Positions 1 through 8,732 are shown, counted from the stretch's first letter. The stretch: 64,000 bases of DNA from Xanthobacter agilis (GCF_021730435.1 NZ_JABWGX010000019.1:45024-109023); one strand, 5' to 3'. Numbers and translations: made by a program. The notes: generated from the letters alone by a model not told the origin.

Positions 1-95
1 CAAAACGGCGCTTACAAAGCGGCGCTCATGGCGCCATGCGTCACGACAAAAAGCACGGCCGGCGCAAACCGCCCCGACCGCCGCAAGCGTCTGCC

Positions 96-506
96 TCACT
101 CGCCGGGCGCCCAGGCCTTGTAGTCGCCGCTGACCTGCGGACGATGGCCGGTGGCGAGCACCGAGCCCTTGGGGTGGTAGGCCGCCGCCGTGCCGGTAGG
201 ATTGGCGAGATGCGGCTTCTGCCACTCGCGGGGCGTATAGGTTTCCTTGGTCGGCGGCGTATCGACGCGGTGGTGAATCCAGCCCCACCAGCCGGGCGGA
301 ATGCTGGAGGCTTCCGCATAGCCGGGATAAATCACCCACCGCCGCTCGAAGCCGAGGGTGGGATCGATGACGCCACCCTTGGTGCGATAGTAGCGGTTGC
401 CGCTTTCGTCCTGGCCCACGAACTCGCCGTAGCGCTTGGTCCACCACCAAGTGCCCACGGTCTGCTTGTGCCACCAGGTGAAGATATAAAGCAGGAGAGT
501 CTTCAC
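96..506 (-). CDS. NADH:ubiquinone oxidoreductase subunit, NDUFA12 family
   Basis: The 136-residue product matches the alphaproteobacterial NDUFA12 (B17.2) family, a supernumerary subunit of respiratory complex I found in alphaproteobacteria and mitochondria. The family pattern is visible: an aromatic N-terminus (LLLYIFTWWHKQ), then a WWTKRYGEFVGQDESGN-type segment, a central YPGYAEAS and a WHPK-like tail. I chose the GTG at 506 because the conserved region begins there (VKTLLLY); the reading frame continues upstream but that part looks random. It stands alone, facing away from the left edge. The 95 bases to its left hold no gene I can support. The family assignment is from recall and is firm; its role in complex I assembly is inferred from the family. 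Confidence 0.88.
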   Translation of the reverse strand: MKTLLLYIFTWWHKQTVGTWWWTKRYGEFVGQDESGNRYYRTKGGVIDPTLGFERRWVIYPGYAEASSIPPGWWGWIHHRVDTPPTKETYTPREWQKPHLANPTGTAAAYHPKGSVLATGHRPQVSGDYKAWAPGE

Positions 507-586
507 GGCCGACGCCTCGTTCCGAAATCGGGCGGAACATGCCATCTGCCCCGCCCTATGTCCACCATCGCGAGCGGGACCACCGC

Positions 587-1705
587 TCACGGCACGATGG
601 TCAGCATCACATAGACGCAGAACAAAATGAGATGAACGATGCCGTTGAGCGCATTGGTCCGCCCCGTGCCGAACGACACGATGGCGATGACGAAGGTCAA
701 CAGCATCATGGTGCGGTCCTCGGGATCGAGCCCCAGGACCATAGGCAGTCCCAGCATCATGCTGATGGCGGCCATGGCCGGAATGGTGAGCGCGATGGAG
801 GCCAGCGCCGAGCCCAGCGCGATGTTGAGGCTGTGCTGCAACTGGTTGCGGCTCGCCGCCCGCACCGCGCTGATGCCCTCCGGCATGAGCAGAAGGGTCG
901 CCACCAGCGCGCCGGTCACCGCATCGGGATCGGCCAGGGGGAAAAGCGAGAGGAAGTCCTCGAAGCTGCCGGCCACATGGCCCGACAGGCTGATCACGCC
1001 GGCGAGGCTCACGAGCAGCATCACCACCGACCGCAGGAAACGCCCCAGCGAGGGTCGCTGATCCTCGTGATGGGCCCCTTCCTGGCCGACGAAGTGCTCC
1101 GTGTAGCGCACCGTCTGCATGTAAAGGAAGGCCGCGTACAAGGCGACGGCGATGAACGCCATGAAGCCGAGCTGAAACGGCGTGAACTGGCCTGATGCCC
1201 CGTCCCGGGTCTCGGTGGGCAGAATCAGCAGCATCACGCCGAGGCCGATCATCACCGACAGGAAGCCGGCCACGCCCTGCTGCTGGATCACCTGCTCACG
1301 GTGTTTCAGGCTGCCAAGCAGCAGGCACAGGCCGATGATGCCGGTGCTCACGATCATGATGACCGAGAATACCGATTCACGCACCAGCGTGGGATTGCCC
1401 GTGCCATGCAGCATCATGGAGGCGATCACCGACACCTCGATGAGCGTCACCGACAGCGTCAGCACCAAGGTGCCGTAGGGCTGGCCGAGGCGCGCGGCCG
1501 CCACATCCGCATGGGCCACTGCGGAAAACGACGAGCCGCACAGGAACACCATCGCCAGGGTGCCGCCGACGATCTCCAGCAGGTTGGTGGTGCCGGCCAC
1601 CGTGGTATCCGGCGCAAGAGCGGGAACCACGGTCAGGACGATCGCGAGCACCATGGCCAGGAGCGGAAAGACATAGGCATAGGCGCCAAACCGCGTTTTC
1701 CTCAC
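587..1705 (-). CDS. Calcium/proton antiporter (CAX/ChaA family)
   Basis: The 372-residue protein is very hydrophobic with about 11 predicted membrane helices. It is a Ca2+:cation antiporter of the ChaA/CAX type, an inner-membrane exchanger that expels Ca2+ (or Na+/K+) against protons. The two internally related halves each carry the acidic helix expected of the family: one around LTLSVTLIEVSVI and one around LLMPEGISAVRAASRNQLQHSLNIALGSALASI. The start is taken as GTG 1705 (VRKTRFGAYAYVF). A start further upstream would run into the neighbouring ureohydrolase gene and adds an arginine-rich, non-conserved stretch. It lies 70 bases downstream of that gene on the same strand and could be co-transcribed. 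Ion specificity cannot be read from sequence. Confidence 0.88.
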   Translation of the reverse strand: MRKTRFGAYAYVFPLLAMVLAIVLTVVPALAPDTTVAGTTNLLEIVGGTLAMVFLCGSSFSAVAHADVAAARLGQPYGTLVLTLSVTLIEVSVIASMMLHGTGNPTLVRESVFSVIMIVSTGIIGLCLLLGSLKHREQVIQQQGVAGFLSVMIGLGVMLLILPTETRDGASGQFTPFQLGFMAFIAVALYAAFLYMQTVRYTEHFVGQEGAHHEDQRPSLGRFLRSVVMLLVSLAGVISLSGHVAGSFEDFLSLFPLADPDAVTGALVATLLLMPEGISAVRAASRNQLQHSLNIALGSALASIALTIPAMAAISMMLGLPMVLGLDPEDRTMMLLTFVIAIVSFGTGRTNALNGIVHLILFCVYVMLTIVP

Positions 1706-1775
1706 CCCGCCACCTCGCAGACCCGGATGCGCAGCCGCTGTCCCACATCGACACCGGCCGCGCAAGGTTCCGTTT

Positions 1776-2756
1776 TCAGAGCGCCAAGAGGTGACCCCGC
1801 GCCTTCCGCTGCGCCAAAAGGCAGAGATAGAGGGACGCGAGCGTCCCCCCCGCCAGCGCCGTGATCTCGGCGTGGTCATAGGGCGGCGACACTTCCACCA
1901 CGTCGAAGCCCTTGAAATCGAGGCTACCCAGCCGCGTGAGGCAGGAGATCACTTCGCGCGTGGTCAGTCCGCCACAGACCGGCGTGCCGGTGCCGGGCGC
2001 AAACGCCGGGTCGATGGCGTCGATGTCGAACGACAGATAGACCGGCGCATCCCCCACACGCGCCGCGATGCGCGCGGCCACCGCCGCCGGCCCGAGCTCG
2101 CCGGCGGTGAGCGCATCCATGATCTCGATGCCGAACGTGTTCGGGGCATGGGTGCGAATGCCGACCTGGATCGAGCGATCGGTGCGGATCAGGCCATCCT
2201 TCACCGCGCGGGTGATCATGGTGCCGTGGTCCACGCGCCCACCGTCATCATCCCAGGTATCTTGGTGCGCATCAAACTGCACCAGAGCGACGGGTGCGCC
2301 GAGACGCTCCACCAGGGCCTTCAGTACCGGATAGGTCAGGAAATGGTCGCCCCCGAGGGTGACGAGGTGGCTGCCACGCGCGTAATGGGCCGCGGCCTGG
2401 GCCTGGATGGCCTGCGGAATACCCGCCGGCAGGCCATAATCGAACACGCAGTCGCCGGCATCCGCCACATCCAGGGTCTCGAACGGGTCAATGCCGAACG
2501 GATAGACGGGATCGCCGTCGAGGATGCTCGACGTCACGCGCATGGCGCGCGGCCCGAACCGGGTGCCGGGACGGTTGGACACCGCCACATCCAGCGGCAC
2601 GCCCCACACCACAACCTCCGCTCCCCCGCCATCGCGGGCATAGCGGCGGCGCAGGAAGGACGTGACGCCCGAATAGTTTGGCTCGGTGGATTGACCATGC
2701 CGGAACGACGGGTCCAAGGCCCGATCGACGGGACGCGGCAGCACAGGTTGTGTCAT
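1776..2756 (-). CDS. speB: Agmatinase / arginase-family ureohydrolase
   Basis: A 326-residue ureohydrolase with the family's binuclear Mn signatures in order: GGDHFLTYP, then DAHQD, then SFDIDAIDPAFAPGTGTP. Enzymes of this family hydrolyse guanidino compounds, releasing urea: agmatine to putrescine, or arginine, guanidinobutyrate or similar substrates. The overall look is that of bacterial agmatinase, but substrates differ widely within the family, so the symbol is provisional. The start ATG at 2756 (MTQPVLPRP) is preferred over one 12 codons upstream that adds only arginine-rich sequence. It is transcribed away from the diguanylate cyclase gene, and the shared 204-base gap contains a conspicuous inverted/direct repeat at 2812-2849. 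Confidence 0.85.
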   Translation of the reverse strand: MTQPVLPRPVDRALDPSFRHGQSTEPNYSGVTSFLRRRYARDGGGAEVVVWGVPLDVAVSNRPGTRFGPRAMRVTSSILDGDPVYPFGIDPFETLDVADAGDCVFDYGLPAGIPQAIQAQAAAHYARGSHLVTLGGDHFLTYPVLKALVERLGAPVALVQFDAHQDTWDDDGGRVDHGTMITRAVKDGLIRTDRSIQVGIRTHAPNTFGIEIMDALTAGELGPAAVAARIAARVGDAPVYLSFDIDAIDPAFAPGTGTPVCGGLTTREVISCLTRLGSLDFKGFDVVEVSPPYDHAEITALAGGTLASLYLCLLAQRKARGHLLAL

Positions 2757-2811
2757 GGGGCACCTCTCGGCTCGACGGGCCGGCCGGCGCATGATATCCA
2801 GATGAACCGAT

Positions 2812-2849
2812 CATGCCAGTTCTTCTGGCATGTCCTTCGGACTGGCATG
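2812..2849. promoter_or_regulatory. Inverted plus direct repeat in divergent promoter region
   Basis: CATGCCAG (2812-2819) and CTGGCATG (2825-2832) form a perfect 8-bp inverted repeat with a 5-base spacer. A second CTGGCATG follows at 2842-2849, 17 bases after the first copy. The block lies 56 bases upstream of the ureohydrolase ATG and 111 bases upstream of the diguanylate cyclase ATG, where a transcription-factor operator would be expected. No regulator can be named from the sequence. Confidence 0.45.
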
Positions 2850-2960
2850 CGCAAGCTGCGGCAGGCCCGGTCCCAAGGGCTCAGGTTCTCGGCGTACTGG
2901 TGGCGCGCGCATTATGTTGGGTTGCGTCCGGTCGTATATCCGCGCCCATTGGCCATCCGC

Positions 2961-4160
2961 ATGACCCTCCATGTCCCGACCATTCTCCTGACGTCGGCCA
3001 TGATGAATGCTCTCATCGCCGCGCTGCAACTGTTCATCAGCCATAGATTGCAGAATGTCGCCCTCGCATATTGGGCGCTGTGCAATGTCGCCGTGGCGAC
3101 TGGAGCGACCCTGCTGGGGCTGCGTGCGGAAATCCCGCTGGTTGTCAGCGTCGTCCTTGGCAACGGGCTGCTTCTCTTCGGCCTTGGGCTGGTCTTGTCA
3201 GGCGTGCGCAGTTTCGACGGCAAGACACCCAGGCTCGGCCTCGTCGCGGCGATCGCCGCCCTGGGCATGGGCCTGCTGTTCTTGTCCCTGCACTTTGGCG
3301 ACAATCTGGGCCAGCGCATCATTCTCATCTCGCTGCTCATTGCCGGCTGGTGCCTGCTGGCCGCGATCGCCCTCCACCGGGGGCCGGAACGGGACCATTG
3401 GTCGTTCGCCCGCAGCGTCTGCTCGGTGCTGATCTCGGCCATGGGGGGGCTCTACGCGGCCCGCGCCCTCGCGGTGGCCACCGGTTGGCTCAGCACCGAA
3501 AATGCCTATGCCGGCACGCCGCAGGCGGTGCTCGTCCTGTCCGGTCTCGCCATCGGCATCGGCTGGAACTTCTGTTCGCTCTACATGGTTCTGGACCGGT
3601 TCGCCTCCACTGACGAGTTGACCGGCCTGCTCAACCGCCGCACCACGCTCCTGCGCGGTCGCCACCTGTTCGACGACGCCATCGCCCGGCGCAGCGCCAT
3701 GTCGATCCTGATGGTGGACCTCGACCACTTCAAATCCATCAACGACCGGTTCGGCCATCATGTGGGCGATGCGGTGCTGCACCGATTCGCGGATGTGGCG
3801 CCGCGAGGACTGCGCTTCGGGGACGTGATCGGGCGCCTGGGCGGCGAGGAGTTCTGCGTCCTGCTGCCCGGTGCGGATAGCGATACGGCCTGGAAGCTCG
3901 GCGAACGGCTCCGCCTGATCGCCGAGCTCGAATTGCGCGTCGTCGCGTCGCGGCCAGTCCACGCTACGGTCACGATCGGCATCGCGACCCTGCCGGCCGA
4001 CCCGCCGGCCGGGCCGTCCCTCGCCAGCCTGATTCGCGCCGCCGACGAGGCGCTGTATCTGGGCAAGGCCGAGGGGCGCAACCGCGTCCTCGTCGCCGGC
4101 CGCCCCCCGGCCCGCGACCCGGATGCCGTGGAGGCGGACATGCGCGGCATATGCGCATGA
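2961..4160 (+). CDS. Membrane-bound diguanylate cyclase (GGDEF domain)
   Basis: A 399-residue protein with about six N-terminal hydrophobic segments (residues ~1-210) followed by a GGDEF domain. The active-site loop GGEEF lies at residues 294-298, so it should synthesise c-di-GMP. An intact inhibitory I-site RFGD sits exactly five residues before it, so product inhibition is expected. Domain flanks (STDELTGLLNRRT, DLDHFKSINDRFGHHVGD) are typical. ATG 2961 was chosen because it directly precedes the first hydrophobic helix; no strong ribosome-binding site is visible, so the start is less certain than the domain calls. The membrane part is not a family I recognise. It is the only c-di-GMP gene seen in the window. 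Confidence 0.9.
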   Translation: MTLHVPTILLTSAMMNALIAALQLFISHRLQNVALAYWALCNVAVATGATLLGLRAEIPLVVSVVLGNGLLLFGLGLVLSGVRSFDGKTPRLGLVAAIAALGMGLLFLSLHFGDNLGQRIILISLLIAGWCLLAAIALHRGPERDHWSFARSVCSVLISAMGGLYAARALAVATGWLSTENAYAGTPQAVLVLSGLAIGIGWNFCSLYMVLDRFASTDELTGLLNRRTTLLRGRHLFDDAIARRSAMSILMVDLDHFKSINDRFGHHVGDAVLHRFADVAPRGLRFGDVIGRLGGEEFCVLLPGADSDTAWKLGERLRLIAELELRVVASRPVHATVTIGIATLPADPPAGPSLASLIRAADEALYLGKAEGRNRVLVAGRPPARDPDAVEADMRGICA

Positions 4161-4196
4161 AGCCGGTCGGCCGCGATCCGATCCGGCGCTGGCCCC

Positions 4197-6386
4197 TCAT
4201 TCCCCGATGCGGGCGTTATAGATCTCTTCCCCCGGCTGCGCGCTGTCATCGAGCGGATCGAGGGTGACGGAGAGCCGCGCGGTACCCGGCGCATTGTCGG
4301 ACAGAAGCGGCCCCAAATCGGCGGACGCCACGAAACTGCTCTTGAAGGTGCCGAGCACATGGATGGCGCCGGCGGCCGTCTTCAGGCGCAGCCGATAGAT
4401 GCGCCCCGGCGGCGCCACCGGCGCCTCGATCCGGACCTCGGCACGGCCTGATCCGCCGTTGAGCCGCAGGCGCACATCCGGTGGCGGATTGGCGACGAAC
4501 ACCGGTGTCAGCGCGACCGACCTCGGCTCGCGCCCCCCGTTTCCGCTTGCCCGCGCCAGCAGGTCGATGCCGACGGCCACGGCCACCACCGCCGCCAGCA
4601 TTCCAACGCCCCACGCCAGCTTCTGCCAGCGCGACCGCGCTCGGGCGAACCGCGGCCTGCCGCGCTCCGACGCGCGCGCGCCGACGGCGCCCGGCGACAC
4701 CGCGGCGACAGCCACGGGATCTTCGACCGCGCCCTGAGACGCCTGCGCAGGCGCAGGCTCCTGGGGCGTAACCGACCCGACCTCGGAACCGCCGGAACGC
4801 CCCACCTCCATGGTGGGCGCGGCCGGCTCCGCGGGCGCGTCACGCGGCGAAACCTCGAAGGTCTCCAGGACGACGGCGGCGCCAAGGATGGTCGGGGGAG
4901 GGGCCGCGCAGTCCGGACCGCCCTCCTGCGCCCCGCCCTCCGCAGCGGCTGGGATTAACGCCTTCTCGCCGGCGACATCGGGCTCTGCCATGGCCGTTGT
5001 CGGCGCATCGATATCCGCTGGCGCCGGCCCACCGCCGCCAGCGCTTGCGGCGCCCACTGGGGTCGAAGGCTCATCCGGCGGCGACGGGTCGCTTTCCGCC
5101 GGCGCGGCGGACGCCTCAGGCGGCGCCTCCGAAACGCCCCGCTTGCGGGACGGCGGGATCCAAGGGGTCACCGATGGCCGGCGCGCACCCTCCACCGGGC
5201 CTCCCGTCTCGGCCGGGGCGACGACACCCTCGGGCGAAAGGACCGCCGGCGCGGCCTCCTGCTCCACGGCCATCGGCGGACGAGCGCCGCCGGGGGGCGG
5301 CGGGGCGGCGGCGGGCGGGCGGCGAACGCTCGTGCCCGAGGAATCTTGCTGTTCGGCCTCCGGCGGGCCAGCTGGGGTCGGGCGCTCCGCGGGCTTCTGC
5401 GCCGTGGGCCATGCCGTGAAGGCCGGGGCCTCCCCTGGATCGGGAACAGGCGCCTTGGTCGGGGCGTCCGGCACGATTGCGCCTGCGGCCGCGCGCGGAG
5501 GATCGAAGGGCGCGGCCCGGTCAGGCGCCTGCGTGCGCGCGCGCCGCGCCTTGGCCCGCGCGCGTCTGGCCTCGGCCTCGGCCGCAGGTCTCGGGCTCGC
5601 CTCCGCCGGCGGAACCGACTCGCGCACATCCGGCGCCGCAGCCACCTCGGGCGCCGGGCTCCGCGCCAGGCGGCCCGTGGCAGCGGCATCGTCCGGCGGG
5701 GGCAGGTGAACCGGTGGCGCGTGAACCGGTGGCACGACATCCGCCGACACCGGCATTTGGGCCGCGCGCGGAGGCGCCACATCGGGCGCGGGAGCGACAT
5801 CGGTCGCCACGCGCCGGGGTGCGGACAGCGGCCCGCGATCCACCCCACGCCGGCGCGGCGCCTGAGCCTGAACCCGGTCCTGAACCCGCTCCTGGGCTTG
5901 GCCCTGAACCCCGTGCGGGACCCGGTCCGGACGCTCCCAGCGGGGCTCGGACGGGCCGGCCGCCTTCCGCTGGAGCTTGAGACCCCGCACCAACCCCGTC
6001 ACCGCGCGAAACGGGGCCACCAGCGCCCCGCGAACGGACCGCCCTTTCCCGGTGTCCGGCGGCGCATGGCCGTCACCGGAACCAATGGCGGCGGCGTCAG
6101 CCTCGGACGGCGCCGCCGCCTTGTCCTTGCGCCTGCGTCCGCGTCGCCCGCTCGATACCTTGTCCGAACCGGCGCGGCCGACATCATCGGCAATGGCGCG
6201 CCACAGCCCAGGGGGCGGAGCAATGGGGGTGACCAGTTCATAGAGGGGTGCAAGCGCCCGTTCCCAGCGCCGCACCCGCGCCTCGAACGAGACATCCACG
6301 GCGATCCGCGTGCGCACCTCGGCGCGCTCGGCGGCATCAAGGGTCCCGATCACATACTCGGCGGCGAGGAAATCGTCACGGTTCAT
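4197..6386 (-). CDS. Anti-sigma factor with very long Pro/Ala-rich linker
   Basis: A 729-residue membrane protein. Residues ~1-75 (MNRDDFLAAEYVIGTLDAAE onward) resemble the sigma-binding region of RskA/RsaA-type anti-sigma factors. A single transmembrane helix lies at about 588-612 (WGVGMLAAVVAVAVGIDLLA). The last ~105 residues resemble the RskA C-terminal periplasmic domain. Between them is a ~500-residue linker made almost entirely of Pro, Ala, Glu, Arg and Gly with no globular pattern; ordinary family members are about 230-270 residues. The ATG overlaps the stop codon of the sigma factor gene by four bases (ATGA), which sets the start and implies translational coupling. It is expected to hold the ECF sigma factor at the membrane. 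The long opposite-strand frames here reflect base composition. Confidence 0.8.
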   Translation of the reverse strand: MNRDDFLAAEYVIGTLDAAERAEVRTRIAVDVSFEARVRRWERALAPLYELVTPIAPPPGLWRAIADDVGRAGSDKVSSGRRGRRRKDKAAAPSEADAAAIGSGDGHAPPDTGKGRSVRGALVAPFRAVTGLVRGLKLQRKAAGPSEPRWERPDRVPHGVQGQAQERVQDRVQAQAPRRRGVDRGPLSAPRRVATDVAPAPDVAPPRAAQMPVSADVVPPVHAPPVHLPPPDDAAATGRLARSPAPEVAAAPDVRESVPPAEASPRPAAEAEARRARAKARRARTQAPDRAAPFDPPRAAAGAIVPDAPTKAPVPDPGEAPAFTAWPTAQKPAERPTPAGPPEAEQQDSSGTSVRRPPAAAPPPPGGARPPMAVEQEAAPAVLSPEGVVAPAETGGPVEGARRPSVTPWIPPSRKRGVSEAPPEASAAPAESDPSPPDEPSTPVGAASAGGGGPAPADIDAPTTAMAEPDVAGEKALIPAAAEGGAQEGGPDCAAPPPTILGAAVVLETFEVSPRDAPAEPAAPTMEVGRSGGSEVGSVTPQEPAPAQASQGAVEDPVAVAAVSPGAVGARASERGRPRFARARSRWQKLAWGVGMLAAVVAVAVGIDLLARASGNGGREPRSVALTPVFVANPPPDVRLRLNGGSGRAEVRIEAPVAPPGRIYRLRLKTAAGAIHVLGTFKSSFVASADLGPLLSDNAPGTARLSVTLDPLDDSAQPGEEIYNARIGE

Positions 6387-6916
6387 GAGCGCAACCCGAG
6401 AGCCGTCGCGAGCTGCTGGATGCTGCGCGTGAGCCACGCCCGCACGCCGGCGGCCGGAACGTCGAAATACATGCCCAGCGCGTCCCGCGTCCAACCGTCG
6501 TAATAGGCGAGCAGCAGCATCCGCCGCCGCTCCTCGGACAGGGTGCCGAGACCGGCCAGAAGCCGCATCAGCACCTTGCTGCGTTCGTTGAGCGCCAACG
6601 GGTCGTCCGCCGACTGGCTGACCCGGAACGGCTCGAACACGTCAACGCCGCCATGCTCGCGCGCCACGTCGAGCGCCACCGTCCGGGCAATGGCCACCAT
6701 GGCCGACAAGGGATCAGGCTCCGCCGCCAGGGCCGCCGCACGGTGGAAGATCTGCCGGTAGGCCCGTCGCATGGCATCGGCCGCCAGCTCGGGCTGGCGC
6801 AGCAGCCGCAGCACGAGCCCATAGAGCTTGGGCGAGGACAGGGCATAGATGCGCTCACGCGCAGGCGCATCGCCAGCCGCCGCCAGCAGGGCGCGGAGCT
6901 CACGGTGGGGCGTCAC
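6383..6916 (-). CDS. ECF-family RNA polymerase sigma factor
   Basis: A ~177-residue protein with a divergent sigma-70 region 2 (LYGLVLRLLRQPELAADAMRRAY) and a clear region 4 helix-turn-helix (EERRRMLLLAYYDGWTRDALG..VPAAGVRAWLTRSIQQL). It is the cognate partner of the anti-sigma factor encoded immediately downstream, with which it shares the ATGA overlap. GTG 6916 is preferred because GGAGG lies ten bases before it; an alternative start at 6982 adds 22 residues of low-complexity sequence. Region 2 is weakly conserved compared with well-studied ECF factors, so promoter recognition may be unusual. I found no convincing GGAAC-type autoregulatory promoter upstream. Confidence 0.8.
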   Translation of the reverse strand: MTPHRELRALLAAAGDAPARERIYALSSPKLYGLVLRLLRQPELAADAMRRAYRQIFHRAAALAAEPDPLSAMVAIARTVALDVAREHGGVDVFEPFRVSQSADDPLALNERSKVLMRLLAGLGTLSEERRRMLLLAYYDGWTRDALGMYFDVPAAGVRAWLTRSIQQLATALGLRS

Positions 6917-7140
6917 GGCCGGCACACCTCCCCTTGCCGCCGCGCCGTGGGGCGCATCCAGGCGGCATCCGCACCGGGCCATTCACGCAGGTTGCGCAAC
7001 GCATCCGGTCTCGACACGAAAAACGATTTTCGCACGCGGCCGTCACACCGGGCGAGAAACCGCCCTATTGAAGCCTGCCCCACACGAAAAACCAGCGAAA
7101 ATCTCCCGCGCGGCGCAACCGCGAGCACCTCGGTCGCGGC

Positions 7141-7536
7141 TCAGGCCCGCGAGGCATCCCCGTGGCGCCACACGCCCCGTCGGCCCCCGAGCTCGGGCTT
7201 CGCGACGCGATCGAGATCGCCGGCCGCTTCCGCCAGCGCCAGCTCGGCCTCGGCTTCCGCCAAGCCGGCACTTGCCGCCTCGCGCTGGCTGATAAGGTCG
7301 TCCACCGAGCGGCGCAGATTGTCCCGCCGGCCACGGGCCGCGTGCGCCAGGGGCGGATAAGCGAAATGGGCCGGATCGGCGATGCCGGAGCGCGTTTCCT
7401 CGGCCGCGATGTCGCGATCGAGCTCCACCGCCATGCGCTCGAAATCGGCGATCATGGCATCGATCTGGCCGAGCCGCCGCCGGGCGTCGTCAATCTGAAA
7501 CTTCTTGGCGCGGATCAAGGGCTCTCGCGACTTCAT
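7141..7536 (-). CDS. fliJ: Flagellar export protein FliJ
   Basis: A 131-residue, almost fully helical, charged protein of the FliJ type. FliJ is the coiled-coil stalk of the flagellar type III export ATPase, which links FliI to FlhA and escorts chaperones. Its start MKSREPLIRAKKFQIDDARRRL and heptad-like pattern fit the alphaproteobacterial family. The position, divergent from ctrA, supports the call because fliJ lies next to ctrA in many Hyphomicrobiales. ATG 7536 is the start at the family boundary; an ATG ten codons upstream is possible. fliI, usually adjacent, is not present here. FliJ sequences are poorly conserved, so context carries part of the assignment. Confidence 0.75.
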   Translation of the reverse strand: MKSREPLIRAKKFQIDDARRRLGQIDAMIADFERMAVELDRDIAAEETRSGIADPAHFAYPPLAHAARGRRDNLRRSVDDLISQREAASAGLAEAEAELALAEAAGDLDRVAKPELGGRRGVWRHGDASRA

Positions 7537-7994
7537 CGCCGTCAACTCCGGTACGCAATGACGCAATGCGGCCCGAGCACCCTCGGACCCCTCTCAACAG
7601 GCGCCACAATGCCGGCTGGCGGTTGCCTCTTTCTTACCACCGGGCGCCACATTGCGGAAAATCGCACCAGATCACCGGGCGGAAACCAATCGTTTACCGC
7701 CTTCGTTAATCATGGCTCCACGGTTCGAGCGAAGCGCGCCATGTGCCCGCTCGAGCGCCGCCGGAAGGTGACCGGTAACGGGTGGAACGGGGACTCGACA
7801 AAACGGAAAAACAGTTAAGTGCTTGGCGGAGATTCGGTCTTCCAAACCGTGCACAATTGTTTTTTCACAAGGTCTTGTCCCCACGAATCGGGGTCTGCTA
7901 TCGATTCCCCACACGTTACGCGAATCACCCCGTCGGCCGAGCAACGGAAGTCGGCAACGCCGCCTTTCGGTCAGTTGCGAGGAAAGGGATTGCC
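7537..7994. other. 458-bp intergenic region between fliJ and ctrA
   Basis: This divergent promoter region has no credible ORF. It holds a dense run of GANTC sites in its right third (annotated separately). It also has isolated CtrA half-sites, TTAA at 7706-7709 and 7815-7818, but no full TTAA-N7-TTAA. It is AT-richer than its surroundings, as expected of a multi-promoter regulatory region. Confidence 0.6.
7792..7926. promoter_or_regulatory. Cluster of five GANTC (CcrM) methylation sites upstream of ctrA
   Basis: GANTC occurs at 7792 (GACTC), 7831 (GATTC), 7885 (GAATC), 7903 (GATTC) and 7922 (GAATC), all within 203 bases upstream of the ctrA start. A random 135-bp stretch would hold about half a site. 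GANTC is the target of the cell-cycle methyltransferase CcrM, and hemimethylation of a GANTC in the Caulobacter ctrA P1 promoter controls its firing. The sites are seen; their role here is inferred. Confidence 0.65.
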
Positions 7995-8696
7995 ATGCGC
8001 GTCTTGCTCATCGAAGACGACAGTGCGACGGCCAAGGGCATCGAGCTGATGCTCAAGACCGAAAACTTCAACGTCTATACAACGAACTTCGGTGAGGAGG
8101 GCGTCGATCTCGGCAAGGTTTACGAGTACGACATCATCCTACTCGACTTGAACCTGCCGGACATGTCCGGGTTTGAAGTCTTGCGCTCGCTCCGCGTCGC
8201 CAAGGTCAAGACCCCGATCCTCATCCTCTCCGGCCTTGCCAATACGGAAGACAAGGTGAAAGGCTTCGGCTTCGGTGCCGATGACTACCTCACCAAGCCC
8301 TTCCACAAGGACGAGATGGTGGCCCGCATCCACGCCATCGTCCGCCGGTCCAAGGGCCACGCCCAGTCGGTGATCCAGACCGGCGACCTTGTCGTGAACC
8401 TCGACACCAAGACGGTCGAGGTCGAAGGTAGCCGCGTGCACCTCACCGGCAAGGAATATCAGATGCTGGAGCTGCTTTCGCTCCGCAAGGGCACCACGCT
8501 CACCAAGGAGATGTTCCTCAATCATCTCTATGGCGGCATGGACGAGCCCGAGCTGAAGATCATCGACGTCTTCATCTGCAAGCTGCGCAAGAAGCTGGCG
8601 AATGCCTCTTCGGGCAAGAACTACATCGAAACGGTGTGGGGTCGCGGCTATGTTCTGCGCGAACCGGCACTGGGCGTCGAGCGCATGGCGGTCTGA
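7995..8696 (+). CDS. ctrA: Cell-cycle response regulator CtrA
   Basis: A 233-residue OmpR/PhoB-type response regulator. The receiver domain (residues 1-~117) has the acidic pocket (EDD at 7-9), the phosphoacceptor Asp51 (ILLDLNLPD) and Lys in LTKPF. The winged-helix domain (~125-225) ends with [17 protein letters not shown]. The near-verbatim CtrA sequence ([20 protein letters not shown]) makes this assignment firm. CtrA~P binds TTAA-N7-TTAA and controls replication initiation, division, flagellar and envelope genes in alphaproteobacteria. The start has a purine-rich GAGGAAAGGG upstream. The promoter region carries five GANTC sites, and a strong terminator follows at 8733-8766. ChpT, its phosphodonor, is encoded 1.5 kb downstream. 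Confidence 0.97.
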   Translation: MRVLLIEDDSATAKGIELMLKTENFNVYTTNFGEEGVDLGKVYEYDIILLDLNLPDMSGFEVLRSLRVAKVKTPILILSGLANTEDKVKGFGFGADDYLTKPFHKDEMVARIHAIVRRSKGHAQSVIQTGDLVVNLDTKTVEVEGSRVHLTGKEYQMLELLSLRKGTTLTKEMFLNHLYGGMDEPELKIIDVFICKLRKKLANASSGKNYIETVWGRGYVLREPALGVERMAV

Positions 8697-8732
8697 GCCG
8701 CCACTGTCCTTCCGATCTCCTCGCATGTTCCG

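Noticed and set aside
2825..2862. Sigma-54 promoter at the CTGGCATG copies
   Set aside because: The -24 GG is present, but no GC falls at the required -12 spacing for either copy.
4810..5709. 299-codon Gly/Ala/Ser-rich frame on the plus strand
   Set aside because: Opposite the Pro/Ala-rich linker of the anti-sigma factor. Low complexity keeps several frames open, and the anti-sigma frame is fixed by its ATGA overlap with the sigma gene and its terminal domains.
7693..7829. CtrA autoregulatory box upstream of ctrA
   Set aside because: TTAA half-sites at 7706 and 7815 have no partner at N7 on either side (at most 2 of 4 matches), so a full box is not supported.
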